A program made the position numbers and the translations under genes. From positions 19,524 through 61,620 of the forward strand of contig MKUB01000173.1 of NCBI GenBank assembly GCA_001898545.1: a stretch of 42,097 nt of DNA. Direction: 5' to 3'. The notes under the pieces were generated by a model. The model searched no databases, was not told the origin of the DNA, and was given only the letters and a program-made list of their open reading frames with translations. Shown piece by piece: positions 8,157-16,373 of this stretch; the first letter of the stretch is position 1; every line of letters begins with the position of its first letter. This stretch comes from Sphingomonadales bacterium 63-6. Lineage in GTDB: Bacteria; Pseudomonadota; Alphaproteobacteria; Sphingomonadales; Sphingomonadaceae.

Positions 8157-9338
8157 TCATGCAAACTTCAGCTGCACCGGCTGGCGGATCGGGCCATGGC
8201 CTACCGTGGTCATCCAGGGCTCGTAAGGGCCGGCCAGTTCAAAGCCTTCAACCTCACGGACGATGGTGCCGAGCAGCGCCTGCGCTTCCATCTGCGCCAG
8301 CACGCGGCCCACGCAGCCATGCACGCCATAACCCCAGCCGAGCGAGTGCTTGGTATCGCGTTCGATCCGATATTCTTCCGGAGCTTCCCAAAAGCGCGGA
8401 TCGCGATTGGCCGCGGCGAACATCAGCCCGCAGCGCGTGCCAGCGGGGATCAGGATATCGTCCACCTCCACGTTCTTCACCGCGATGCGCCCGGCCATGC
8501 GGCTGGGGCTGTCCCAGCGCAGGCTTTCATCGAAGGCCCCGCGTAGCAGCTTTGGATCGGCGCGCAGCTTCTCGTACTCGCCGGGGAACATTGCCCATGC
8601 GCGGATGGCATTGGCCATGGTGAGATAGGTGGTATCCGCCCCCGCGCTCAGCACGGTTTGCAGCAGCAGCTTGGCTTCGGCCAGAGTGACCTGGCCTCTA
8701 TCGGCCGCGCGGAAGAATTCCGCCCCGATCCCTTCCGGATCGATCGCATCGCGCTCGCATGTGGTTTCCAGCCATTCGATGACGCCGGAAAAATCCTGGT
8801 CCATCGCTTCGTCGAACAGCTCTCCGGGCGGGCCCATCGTGGCCCACACCATCTGGGAAAAGCCGTGCATATGGTGCCGCCCTTCCTTGGGCAGGCCCAG
8901 AATGTCGGGCAGCACGCGGAAGATATAGGCCTGGGTAATGTCACCCACGGCATCCACCACTTCGCCCTCCTTCGCGCGAAGCTCGTCCACGAATTCCTGT
9001 GCGGCACCCTCGAAAATCGTCTTCACGCGTTCCAGCGCGCGGGGGGAAAGGGCATCGGCCACCACCTTGCGCACCTGCGTGTGGCGCGGCGGATCGTCGG
9101 TCAGCAGGATTTCGGGTCGGGGCGAATTGGGATCGTGCCACGGGCGCGAGGCGGAGGAAAAGGTCTGCCAGTCCAGCAGGCCCTTGGTCACATGCTCATG
9201 CCGGGCGATCATCACCACACCATCATGCAGCCGCACGGCGGGGGCGAATTCGCGCAGGGCATCGTCCACTTCCCGCGCGTTACGCACGGCATCGGGGGTG
9301 AAGATGTCGAGCGGGTAATCGGGGATCGCGCGCGCCAT
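8157..9338 (-). CDS. Cytochrome P450
   Basis: A 393-residue soluble bacterial P450 of normal length. The I-helix oxygen-binding motif is LSAGADTTYLTM (AGxDTT), the K-helix ExxR is ESLRW, and the heme loop is GWGYGVHGCVGRVLA, with Cys as the axial ligand; Trp replaces the usual first Phe of FGxGxHxCxG. No N-terminal membrane anchor is present, so it is cytosolic and needs a ferredoxin and a reductase, neither of which is encoded nearby. The ATG at 9338 is two bases after the upstream stop, with the ribosome site inside that gene. It probably hydroxylates the pathway substrate; the identity of that substrate is not visible. Confidence 0.93.
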   Translation of the reverse strand: MARAIPDYPLDIFTPDAVRNAREVDDALREFAPAVRLHDGVVMIARHEHVTKGLLDWQTFSSASRPWHDPNSPRPEILLTDDPPRHTQVRKVVADALSPRALERVKTIFEGAAQEFVDELRAKEGEVVDAVGDITQAYIFRVLPDILGLPKEGRHHMHGFSQMVWATMGPPGELFDEAMDQDFSGVIEWLETTCERDAIDPEGIGAEFFRAADRGQVTLAEAKLLLQTVLSAGADTTYLTMANAIRAWAMFPGEYEKLRADPKLLRGAFDESLRWDSPSRMAGRIAVKNVEVDDILIPAGTRCGLMFAAANRDPRFWEAPEEYRIERDTKHSLGWGYGVHGCVGRVLAQMEAQALLGTIVREVEGFELAGPYEPWMTTVGHGPIRQPVQLKFA

Positions 9339-9339
9339 C

Positions 9340-10230
9340 TTACAGCCCCAGCCCCTTGAACCAGCGCTCGCCTTTGGCGTCGGTGGTGAAGTGGCCCGCC
9401 GTGGGATCGGCGAAATGAGCCCCGATTATCAGCACGCCGCTATCGGTATATTGCTCGGCAAAGCGCATGCGGCTGGCGCGCCCGGCATCCTTGTCCATGT
9501 CGAAGGTCGCGTCGCGTTCCGGCATGGCGCATTGCATCGGGTGGTGCATCAGATCGCCGGTGATGACGGCGCGCTCACCTTTGGAGTGGATGCAGACATG
9601 CACATGGCCTGGTGTATGGCCGTGGCTGGGCTCGCAATAGAGCTCCTCGCAAATGCGGTGATCGGCCTCGATAAAATCGGCCATGCCCGCTTCCACGATG
9701 GGATCGACGCATTCGATCATGTGGCCGGGGTGGTGGATGCCATCGTTGCGTATATGCTTCCACGCTTCGAACTCGGTCTTGCCGAAGAGATAGCGGGCAT
9801 TAGGGAAAGTCGGCCTGAACTCGCCGGTTGCCGGGTCTTTGTAAGTGTTCCAGCCGACATGGTCGAAATGCAGATGGGTGCACATCACAATGTCCACATC
9901 GTGCCGGCCGATCCCTAGGCTGGCGAGGTCCTCCAGAAACCCTTCGGGCAGGTGGCTGAACACCTCGAACTGTCGTTCCCGCCCGGCGCCGATGCAACTG
10001 TCCACCACGATGGTCGTGGTCGGGGTCTGCACCACGAAGCCCTGGAAATTCATCCGCTGCTGGCCTTCGGGCGTGGCATAATGGGGATGCAGCCATTCCA
10101 GCGCGAGCACTTCCTCCGGTGTCGTATCCGGCATGGTCATGTGGATGTCGTCATGGAAATCCCACACTTCCACGATCCGGCTGACGGTGACGTCACCCAC
10201 CTTCCAGCTCTTGACGTGTTCCTTGGCCAT
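9340..10230 (-). CDS. MBL-fold metallo-hydrolase
   Basis: A 296-residue metallo-beta-lactamase-fold protein, distinct from the one at 7343. It shows HLHFDHVG (HxHxDH), HGHTPGH, TGDLMHHP with the bridging Asp, and a final GAHF histidine. The family contains lactonases, alkylsulfatase-like and quinone-hydrolysing enzymes. The start at 10230 has a GAGGAGAGG site about 6 bases upstream; the longest frame would extend nearly 50 residues into the upstream GMC gene and has no ribosome site. It lies between the GMC oxidoreductase (13-base gap) and the P450 (one base between stop and start). Two different MBL hydrolases in one operon suggest two hydrolytic steps or two ester or lactone intermediates. 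Confidence 0.88.
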   Translation of the reverse strand: MAKEHVKSWKVGDVTVSRIVEVWDFHDDIHMTMPDTTPEEVLALEWLHPHYATPEGQQRMNFQGFVVQTPTTTIVVDSCIGAGRERQFEVFSHLPEGFLEDLASLGIGRHDVDIVMCTHLHFDHVGWNTYKDPATGEFRPTFPNARYLFGKTEFEAWKHIRNDGIHHPGHMIECVDPIVEAGMADFIEADHRICEELYCEPSHGHTPGHVHVCIHSKGERAVITGDLMHHPMQCAMPERDATFDMDKDAGRASRMRFAEQYTDSGVLIIGAHFADPTAGHFTTDAKGERWFKGLGL

Positions 10231-10243
10231 GCAATGCCTCTCC

Positions 10244-11929
10244 TCAGGCGGCTTTCTTCCTCGAACGCGGGGCCGCCTTCTTTGGGGCGGTCTTGTAACG
10301 GGCCACGGATTCCGGCGGCAGATCGGCAGCCGGAAGGGGTGCCTTGCCCAGAATGAAATCGGCCGCACGCTCGGCAATCATCACGCAGGGCGCATTGGTA
10401 TTGCCGCCGATGATGATGGGCATCACGCTGGCATCGGCCACGCGCAGCCCGGCAATGCCGTTTAAGCGCAATTGCGGATCGACCACCGCGTCCTTGTCGC
10501 CGCCCATGCGGCAGGTGCCGACCGGGTGGTGCACGGTATAGCCGGTGCCGCGAATATAGGCGTCGATCTCAGCATCGCTCTGCACATCGGGCCCGGGCGC
10601 GACTTCCACCCCGCCATAGGGGGCAAAGGCTTCGCTGGCGAAGACCTTGCGCGCGATGCGGATGGCGCGGATCAGGCAGTCGATATCGCCATCCTCCGCC
10701 AGCAGGCGCGGATCGATCGCGGGGGGCGCTGCCGGATCGGGGCTGGCCAGCCGCAAGGTGCCGCGCCCCTTGGGATAAAGCGCCACGGGGCTGATCGCGT
10801 AGCCATGGCCGATGGGGAAGGGAATCTTCGTGGTCAGGCGCTTGGCGGGCTGGAACACGAACTGGACGTCGGGCCGGGCCAGCGAAGGGTCCGTGCGCAG
10901 GAAGGCCACGCTTTCAAACACATTGCCCGCCAGCGGCCCCTTGCGGGTCAGGATATACTGGAACAGCTGGAAAATGTCGCGCGGCAGGGCCGGCAGCGAC
11001 AGGCCATAGGATGTGGTGTTCTTCGTTTCGACATGGATGGGGGAGGCGACATGGTCCTGATAATTGCCGCCTACTCCGGCAATGTCACGGATCACCTCGA
11101 TACCCATCTCCTGCAGATGCGCGCCCGGCCCGATGCCTGACAGCATCAGGATTTGCGGCGTTTGCACCGCGCCCGCGCTCAGGATTACTTCATGCCGGGC
11201 CAGCACGATCCGCCCGTCGAGCAGTTCAACGCCAATGGCGCGGCCCTCCTCCACCAGCACGCGGCGGACGGGGGAATTGGTCTGCACATGTACATTGCCG
11301 CGCTTCAGCGCCGGGCGCAGCATGTTGACCGATGTTGTTTCGCGTCGCCCGGCCCGCATCAGGCCCTGCCGACGGCCATAGCCTTCAGGATTGGCGCCGT
11401 TGAAATCGGGGCAGGCCGGGAATTGCAGCGATGCCAGCCCGTCCATGAAGGCATAGTTCAGCGGGTTGGGATTATCGACCACCTTGACGTTGATTGGCCC
11501 GCCCTTGCCGTGAAACACACTGGCCGGGAAATTCTCGTTATTCTCGGTGCGAGTGAAATAGGGCAGCACTTCCGAATAGGACCAGCCGGTTGCCCCGGCA
11601 TCTGCCCAATCGTCATAATCGGTGGGATGGCCCCGGAAATAGACCATGCCGTTGATGCTGCCCGAACCGCCCAGTACCTTGCCGCGCGGCACGGGAATCT
11701 GCCGCCCGGCCATGCCCGGCTGAGGAACTGTCGCGAAGTTCCAGTTGAGCGATTTGGTGTGAATCGCCGCCGCCACGAAGCTGGGCACATGGATGAAGGG
11801 ATGAATATCCGGGCCGCCCGCTTCCAGCAGGCAGGTCGTCCGATCTTCCCGTTCCCCCAGCCGCGCCGCCAGCGCCGCGCCTGACGTTCCGCCGCCCACC
11901 ACTACGTAATCGAATTCGGTACCACTCAT
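10244..11929 (-). CDS. GMC family FAD-dependent oxidoreductase (choline/alcohol dehydrogenase-like)
   Basis: A 561-residue flavoenzyme. It has the N-terminal VVGGGTSGAALAARL, GMC signature 1 (RGKVLGGSGSINGMVYFRG), signature 2 (GAVQTPQILMLSGIGP) and the C-terminal active-site region with HHPVGTCRMG and GGNTNAP, giving the His/Asn pair expected. Such enzymes oxidise primary or secondary alcohols. The start at 11929 has GGGAGAG with 9-base spacing; the ATGs at 11938 and 11947 are too close to or upstream of that site. Unusually, it ends in a Lys/Arg/Ala-rich tail (KKAAPRSRKKAA) beyond the usual fold. It is the first gene of the five-gene minus-strand operon. Confidence 0.92.
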   Translation of the reverse strand: MSGTEFDYVVVGGGTSGAALAARLGEREDRTTCLLEAGGPDIHPFIHVPSFVAAAIHTKSLNWNFATVPQPGMAGRQIPVPRGKVLGGSGSINGMVYFRGHPTDYDDWADAGATGWSYSEVLPYFTRTENNENFPASVFHGKGGPINVKVVDNPNPLNYAFMDGLASLQFPACPDFNGANPEGYGRRQGLMRAGRRETTSVNMLRPALKRGNVHVQTNSPVRRVLVEEGRAIGVELLDGRIVLARHEVILSAGAVQTPQILMLSGIGPGAHLQEMGIEVIRDIAGVGGNYQDHVASPIHVETKNTTSYGLSLPALPRDIFQLFQYILTRKGPLAGNVFESVAFLRTDPSLARPDVQFVFQPAKRLTTKIPFPIGHGYAISPVALYPKGRGTLRLASPDPAAPPAIDPRLLAEDGDIDCLIRAIRIARKVFASEAFAPYGGVEVAPGPDVQSDAEIDAYIRGTGYTVHHPVGTCRMGGDKDAVVDPQLRLNGIAGLRVADASVMPIIIGGNTNAPCVMIAERAADFILGKAPLPAADLPPESVARYKTAPKKAAPRSRKKAA

Positions 11930-12149
11930 CCCGCGCATCTCTCCCATGCCTGGTAGGGCGATAGACCCTGGGCCTGCCAAGCCGCTTGGCGGAGTGCGAA
12001 GAGGGATTGCCGGGAGGCGAAGGATGTCAGGCCCCGCTTGCCCAACCATCCCCTGTTCCGGACCGGGAGAAAGAGGCATAGCTCCAGCTTCGCTTGACAT
12101 CCTCCCCCCGCGCCGCTTTTGCGCCGCAATCGAGCCCTAGGAGCCCCAC
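11930..12149. promoter_or_regulatory. Divergent promoter region between GMC operon and acp-spt
   Basis: A 220-base non-coding region between divergent transcripts. A TTGACA box at 12094-12099 points toward acp, but a good -10 at the expected spacing is not evident. An AGGAG site at 12139-12143 precedes the acp ATG by 6 bases. No clear minus-strand promoter could be picked out. Confidence 0.45.
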
Positions 12150-12392
12150 ATGGACCGCGCAGAAGTCGAAACCCGTATCCGTTCGCTGATCGCCCCCTTC
12201 AACAAGAAGGGCGCAGACATTGCCGACGCCACCACTTTTGCTGGCGATCTGGAGTTCGACAGCCTGACCGTGATGGATTTCGTCGCCGCGATCGAAGACG
12301 AATTCGACATCATCATCAGCATGAACCAGCAGGCGGAAATCGAGAATTTCGGCCAGTTGGTGGATGCCGTCTGCAAGCTCAGCGGCAATTGA
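12150..12392 (+). CDS. Acyl carrier protein linked to serine palmitoyltransferase
   Basis: An 80-residue acidic four-helix carrier protein. The phosphopantetheine attachment serine is in LEFDSLTVMDF, the DSL motif, at about residue 36. It starts at an ATG with AGGAG six bases upstream. It precedes serine palmitoyltransferase by 26 bases, the arrangement known from Caulobacter and sphingomonads, where a dedicated carrier protein delivers the fatty acyl group for sphingolipid synthesis. It therefore most likely provides acyl thioester to the enzyme downstream rather than serving general fatty acid synthesis. Regulation is shared through the promoter region upstream. Confidence 0.9.
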   Translation: MDRAEVETRIRSLIAPFNKKGADIADATTFAGDLEFDSLTVMDFVAAIEDEFDIIISMNQQAEIENFGQLVDAVCKLSGN

Positions 12393-12418
12393 GCGGGCAA
12401 TCAGGGAGTAGCCCGGAA

Positions 12419-13621
12419 ATGACTGGCGACCTGTTCAGCAAGTTCGACGACATCATTGCCCTGCGCCAGAGCCTGCTGGCCGGCGGGGGTGAAGATCCGT
12501 TCAGCCTGGTGATGGAGAAAGTGCTCTCCCCCACCCGCGCGATCTGCAACGGGCGGGACACGATCCTGCTCGGCACTTACAATTACATGGGCATGACCTT
12601 CGACCCGGACGTGATCCAGGCGGGCAAGGACGCGCTGGACAATTATGGCGCGGGCACCACAGGCAGCCGCGTTCTGAATGGCACCTATCAGGGCCACAAG
12701 GAATGCGAAGAGGCGCTGAAAGAGTTCTATGGCATGGATCATGCCATGGTGTTCTCCACCGGCTACCAGGCCAATCTCGGGATCATATCCACGGTCGCCG
12801 GAAAGGGCGATTACATCGTCCTCGATATCGATAGCCATGCAAGCATCTGGGATGGCTGTGCGCTCGGCAACGCCGAGGTAGTGCCCTTCAAGCACAATGA
12901 CATCGAGGCGATGGAAAAGCGCCTGAAGCGCATTCCCGAAGGCGCAGGCAAGCTGGTGGTTCTGGAAGGCGTCTATTCCATGCTGGGCGACATCGCCCCG
13001 CTGAAGGAAATGATCGCGGTCGCCAAGGCCAATGGCGCCATGGTGCTGGTGGACGAGGCCCATTCGATGGGCTTCATCGGCGAGCACGGGCGCGGCGTGG
13101 CCGAAGCCCAGGGCGTGCTGGATGATGTCGATTTCGTGATCGGCACTTTTTCCAAGAGCGTGGGTACGGTGGGCGGCTTCTGCGTGTCCAACCATCCCAA
13201 GTTCGAAGTGCTGCGCCTTGTCTGCCGCCCCTATGTCTTCACCGCCAGTCTGCCGCCCAGCGTGGTGGCGACGGCGGCAACCAGCATCCGCAAGCTGATG
13301 CATGGCGGGGAAAAGCGCGCGCATTTGTGGGAAAATTCCCGCACGCTGCATGGCGGGCTGAAGCAGCTGGGCTTCCAGTTGGGCACCGACGCCCCGCAGA
13401 GCGCGATCATCGCGGTGATTATGCCCGACCTGCAGAAGGGCGCGGCCATGTGGGAAGCGCTGCTGCACGAAGGGCTCTACGTCAACCTCGCTCGCCCGCC
13501 GGCAACCCCCGCGAACATGACCCTGCTGCGCTGCTCGCTCTGCGCCGAACATTCGGCCGAGCAGGTGCAGACTATCCTCGGCATGTTCGAGCGTGCCGGG
13601 AAGGCCGTCGGGATTATCTGA
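12419..13621 (+). CDS. spt: Serine palmitoyltransferase
   Basis: A 400-residue PLP enzyme of the alpha-oxoamine synthase family. Key features are GTYNYMG, GTTGSRVLNGTYQGH, the cofactor-binding VDEAHSMGFIGEHGRG (Asp and His that position PLP) and the lysine that forms the Schiff base in GTFSKSVGTVGG. The close fit to this family and the acp gene just upstream argue for condensation of serine with a palmitoyl group to give 3-ketosphinganine, the first step of sphingolipid synthesis, over AONS or KBL. The ATG at 12419 is chosen because longer frames run through acp. A hairpin follows the stop. Ceramide-forming partners are not in this window. Confidence 0.92.
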   Translation: MTGDLFSKFDDIIALRQSLLAGGGEDPFSLVMEKVLSPTRAICNGRDTILLGTYNYMGMTFDPDVIQAGKDALDNYGAGTTGSRVLNGTYQGHKECEEALKEFYGMDHAMVFSTGYQANLGIISTVAGKGDYIVLDIDSHASIWDGCALGNAEVVPFKHNDIEAMEKRLKRIPEGAGKLVVLEGVYSMLGDIAPLKEMIAVAKANGAMVLVDEAHSMGFIGEHGRGVAEAQGVLDDVDFVIGTFSKSVGTVGGFCVSNHPKFEVLRLVCRPYVFTASLPPSVVATAATSIRKLMHGGEKRAHLWENSRTLHGGLKQLGFQLGTDAPQSAIIAVIMPDLQKGAAMWEALLHEGLYVNLARPPATPANMTLLRCSLCAEHSAEQVQTILGMFERAGKAVGII

Positions 13622-13637
13622 CTCGGCCTATCGAGAT

Positions 13638-13661
13638 GGGTGCGCTTCTGGGAGCGCACCC
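13638..13661. terminator. Bidirectional hairpin between spt and guaA
   Basis: A perfect 9-bp stem GGGTGCGCT/AGCGCACCC with a 6-base loop lies in the 64-base gap between two convergent genes. There is no T-run, so termination is inferred from position and stability. Confidence 0.6.
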
Positions 13662-13685
13662 AATCCGACCAATTCTCGCTCGCCC

Positions 13686-15260
13686 TCACTCCCACTCGAT
13701 AGTGCCAGGCGGCTTCGACGTATAATCGTAGACCACCCGGTTGATCCCGCGCACTTCATTGATGATGCGCGTGGCGACGCGGCTGAGGAAGGCCGCATCA
13801 TAGGGATAGATGTCAGCGGTCATGCCATCGGTGCTGGTCACGGCGCGCAGTGCGCAGACGCTGTCATAGGTTCGCCCGTCGCCCATTACGCCCACGGTTT
13901 TGACCGGTAGCAGCACGGCGAAGGCCTGCCAGATCGCGTCATAGAGGCCCGCATTGCGGATCTCTTCCAGATAGATCGCATCGGCGCGGCGCAGAATGTC
14001 GCAGCGTTCCTTGGTCACTTCACCCGGAATGCGGATGGCCAGGCCCGGCCCCGGGAAGGGGTGACGGCCCACGAAGATTTCCGGCAGGCCCAGTTCCCGA
14101 CCGAGCGCGCGGACCTCGTCCTTGAACAATTCGCGCAGCGGTTCCACCAGCTGCATGTTCATGCGCTCAGGCAGGCCGCCGACATTGTGATGGCTCTTGA
14201 TCGTCACCGAAGGCCCGCCGGTGAAGCTGACGCTCTCGATCACGTCGGGATAGAGCGTGCCCTGCGCAAGGAAGTCCGCCCCGCCGATCTTCTTGGCCTC
14301 CGCCTCGAACAGATCGATGAAGGCCTTGCCGATGAACTTGCGTTTGGCTTCCGGATCGGTGACACCTGCCAGGCCGCCAAGGAACATCTCCTCCGCGTCC
14401 ACATGGACCAGCGGGATATTGTAATGGTCGCGGAACAGGGTGACGACCTGCTCGGCCTCGTTCATCCGCATCAGCCCGTGATCGACGAAAACGCAGGTGA
14501 GCTGATCGCCGATCGCCTCGTGGATCAGCACGGCGGCAACGGCAGAGTCGACCCCGCCGGACAGGCCGCAGATCACTCGGCCGCTGCCCACCTGGGCGCG
14601 GATTTCCTCGATCTTGGTTTTGCGGAACTCGGCCATCGTCCAGTCGCCCTTCAGGCCGCAGACATGGCGCACGAAATTGGCGATCAGCTTGGCGCCGTCG
14701 GGCGTGTGGACCACTTCGGGGTGGAACTGCGTACCGTAATAGCGCCGCTCGTCGTCCGCGATCAGGGCGAAGGGCGCGCCATCGCTGGTGGCAACGATGC
14801 GGAAGCCGGGAGCGAATTTCGTTACCTTGTCCCCGTGACTCATCCACACCTGATGCCGGTCACCCACTTGCCACAGGCCGTCGAACAGCACGCAGGGCTC
14901 GGTCACCGTCAGAAAGGCACGGCCGAATTCGCCGCCTTCGCCGGTTTCATGGCCGGGGCGGACTTCGCCGCCCAGTTGATGGCTCATTACCTGCTGGCCA
15001 TAGCAGATGCCCAGGATCGGCAGTCCGCTGTCGAACAACACTTGCGGCGCGCGCGGGCTGTCTTCGTCGCAGACCGAGGCGGGCGATCCCGAAAGGATGA
15101 TCCCCTTGGGCTTGAGGCGATGGAACGCCTCTTCCGCCATCGAGAATGGCGCGATTTCGGAATAGACCCCTGCTTCACGCACGCGGCGGGCAATGAGCTG
15201 GGTCACCTGGCTGCCGAAGTCGACAATCAGGATGGAGTCGGGAAGATGTGATGGTTCCAT
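13686..15260 (-). CDS. guaA: GMP synthase (glutamine-hydrolysing)
   Basis: A 524-residue complete enzyme that converts XMP to GMP using glutamine and ATP. The N-terminal class I glutamine amidotransferase has the nucleophile Cys in GICYGQQ and the His/Glu pair in [11 protein letters not shown]. The ATP pyrophosphatase domain has the P-loop [12 protein letters not shown], and the C-terminal dimerisation domain ends in [13 protein letters not shown], the normal GuaA ending. Length matches the family. It stands alone on the minus strand, converging on spt. The start at ATG 15260 gives a normal N-terminus ([20 protein letters not shown]). Confidence 0.97.
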   Translation of the reverse strand: MEPSHLPDSILIVDFGSQVTQLIARRVREAGVYSEIAPFSMAEEAFHRLKPKGIILSGSPASVCDEDSPRAPQVLFDSGLPILGICYGQQVMSHQLGGEVRPGHETGEGGEFGRAFLTVTEPCVLFDGLWQVGDRHQVWMSHGDKVTKFAPGFRIVATSDGAPFALIADDERRYYGTQFHPEVVHTPDGAKLIANFVRHVCGLKGDWTMAEFRKTKIEEIRAQVGSGRVICGLSGGVDSAVAAVLIHEAIGDQLTCVFVDHGLMRMNEAEQVVTLFRDHYNIPLVHVDAEEMFLGGLAGVTDPEAKRKFIGKAFIDLFEAEAKKIGGADFLAQGTLYPDVIESVSFTGGPSVTIKSHHNVGGLPERMNMQLVEPLRELFKDEVRALGRELGLPEIFVGRHPFPGPGLAIRIPGEVTKERCDILRRADAIYLEEIRNAGLYDAIWQAFAVLLPVKTVGVMGDGRTYDSVCALRAVTSTDGMTADIYPYDAAFLSRVATRIINEVRGINRVVYDYTSKPPGTIEWE

Positions 15261-15394
15261 CCCGGCGCGTTAGTATCAAGCACGCCGCGCTGTCCAGCCA
15301 TCGCGCGCGTGCAACCCCGCGCGGAGAGCATCGGGGGATTGCAAGGCCGAGCATGACGAGAGTTTCCGCCCGGGCAATCAATGGTGAAAATTAT

Positions 15395-15424
15395 GCAACA
15401 CCGCTGTCATATTTCGCACTTGCA
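15395..15424 (+). promoter_or_regulatory. Shared 30-bp bipartite element, copy A
   Basis: GCAAC, then 12 bases, then TTTCGCA-C-TTGCA. Identical spacing recurs at 15715, 16234 and 16553. It lies 97 bases before the first 27-codon ORF. Downstream, a GCCCCC/GGGGGC hairpin (15450-15470) sits in the leader. The element may be a regulator binding site or an extended promoter. Confidence 0.7.
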
Positions 15425-15520
15425 ACATTTCCACATCGCGACCATTTGCGCCCCCGGAAGCTGAGGGGGCACGAAGCCTTCCGGCGAACCCAAAGAAAAC
15501 ACAAACGACAGGTGGACACT

Positions 15521-15604
15521 ATGCGCATCCTCGCAACCCATGTCCTTCCGCTGCTTGCTGCGGTTTCGACCAGCGGCCTGCTGCTGAGCGCCGCGATCAT
15601 CTGA
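15521..15604 (+). CDS. Small ORF 1, 27 aa, hydrophobic peptide
   Basis: A tiny ORF of 27 codons plus stop. It begins ATGCGCATCC with AGGTGG about 6 bases upstream. The peptide is strongly hydrophobic after its first few residues (VLPLLAAVSTSGLLLSAAII as the C-terminal 20), and could be a single transmembrane helix or an uncleaved signal-like peptide. It has its own upstream bipartite element (15395-15424), a leader hairpin and a downstream GC-rich hairpin, so it looks monocistronic. I do not recognise a family. Shared architecture with the UrcA genes supports expression; alternatives are a leader peptide or a remnant of a longer exported protein. Confidence 0.55.
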   Translation: MRILATHVLPLLAAVSTSGLLLSAAII

Positions 15605-15633
15605 TCACGCTCTCAATTGGACCCCCAAGGCAA

Positions 15634-15659
15634 GCCGCCCCCACCCAAGAGGGGGCGGC
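15634..15659 (+). terminator. GC-rich hairpin after small ORF 1
   Basis: A perfect 9-bp stem GCCGCCCCC/GGGGGCGGC with an 8-base loop, 30 bases after the stop. A T-run does not follow directly, so it may end transcription weakly or protect the mRNA 3' end. Confidence 0.6.
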
Positions 15660-15714
15660 CCCAAAGGGCGTTTGTTCCCATTTCATTTCCATGACAAGCA
15701 GCGTTGAGTTTCAC

Positions 15715-15744
15715 GCAACGCCCCTCGCAATTTTCGCATTTGCA
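15715..15744 (+). promoter_or_regulatory. Shared 30-bp bipartite element, copy B
   Basis: GCAAC, 12 bases, then TTTCGCA-T-TTGCA. It lies 105 bases before the start of UrcA gene 1. The nearest downstream CCAT is 25 bases from TTGCA, as for the GCAT in copy D. Confidence 0.7.
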
Positions 15745-15848
15745 CAGTTTGCTTGTGCAGTGCACCATGAGGCTCACAGAACGATTAGAACGACAAGTAC
15801 AGGATGACCAAGGAAGGCGGCCTGGACCACCTTAACGGAGAATTCGAA

Positions 15849-16142
15849 ATGCGTAGCCTTGTCGTAACCGCCTTTGCCGCCATGTGCCTCTCGGGCGCTT
15901 TCGCCGCCCCCGCCGCGGCTGAAGAAGTGTCCGTTTCCGTGCCGCACACCGATCTGGACCTCACCACCGAAGCTGGCCGCAAGGCCCTCGAAACCCGTGT
16001 TGCCGCCGCGATCAAGGTCGCCTGCGTCAAGCCGGACAGCCGCGATCTCAAGACCATGCAGGCCTGGGAAAGCTGCAAGTCGGCAGCCAAGTCCGGCGCT
16101 GAAGAACAGCTGGCCAAGAGTTTCGCGTTCGCAAGCATCTAA
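15849..16142 (+). CDS. UrcA family protein 1
   Basis: A 97-residue exported protein. The start at 15849 follows GGAGA by about 8 bases and begins a clear Sec signal peptide (hydrophobic core VVTAFAAMCLSG, likely cleavage after APAAA); the longer frame from 15804 would add 15 residues ahead of it. The mature part has two cysteines, in KVACVKPDS and WESCKSAAK, as expected for UrcA proteins and probably forming a periplasmic disulfide. The family is named for a Caulobacter gene that responds strongly to uranium; its biochemical role is unknown. It carries its own upstream element and a terminator-like hairpin. A paralogue lies at 16695. Confidence 0.85.
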   Translation: MRSLVVTAFAAMCLSGAFAAPAAAEEVSVSVPHTDLDLTTEAGRKALETRVAAAIKVACVKPDSRDLKTMQAWESCKSAAKSGAEEQLAKSFAFASI

Positions 16143-16164
16143 GCCGCGGCCGCCAGTTAATTCG

Positions 16165-16198
16165 AATGCCGTCCTCGCTCAGCGGGGGCGGCATTTTC
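16165..16198 (+). terminator. Terminator after UrcA gene 1
   Basis: An imperfect hairpin with ATGCCGTCCTCGC and GCGGGGGCGGCAT arms around TCA, followed by TTTTCGTT. It is 23 bases after the UrcA stop, a good rho-independent terminator. Confidence 0.75.
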
Positions 16199-16233
16199 GT
16201 TATGTAGCATCCGTTATCGCAGTTGCATTGGGC

Positions 16234-16263
16234 GCAATGGACGTCGCTATTTTCGCACTTGCA
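16234..16263 (+). promoter_or_regulatory. Shared 30-bp bipartite element, copy C
   Basis: GCAAT, 12 bases, then TTTCGCA-C-TTGCA. It is the only copy with T at the fifth base. It lies 111 bases before the second 27-codon ORF. The TTGCA-to-CCAT distance (22) is the same as in copy A. Confidence 0.7.
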
Positions 16264-16315
16264 GCATCGGCGGTAGGCCACCATATGCGCCCTCAGCAAA
16301 CAGTTACACAGTTTC

Positions 16316-16350
16316 GCGGGCAGCTCCTCTCCCCCCCTTTAGCTGCCCGC
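16316..16350 (+). promoter_or_regulatory. Leader stem-loop with C-rich loop before small ORF 2
   Basis: A perfect 10-bp stem GCGGGCAGCT/AGCTGCCCGC encloses the 15-base loop CCTCTCCCCCCCTTT. The bases CTCCT (16324-16328) are complementary to the AGGAG Shine-Dalgarno of the ORF downstream (16362-16366), so the leader could switch between a hairpin and a form that masks the ribosome site. Both structures are inferred. Confidence 0.55.
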
Positions 16351-16373
16351 GATCCCTTCCAAGGAGCCTAGTC

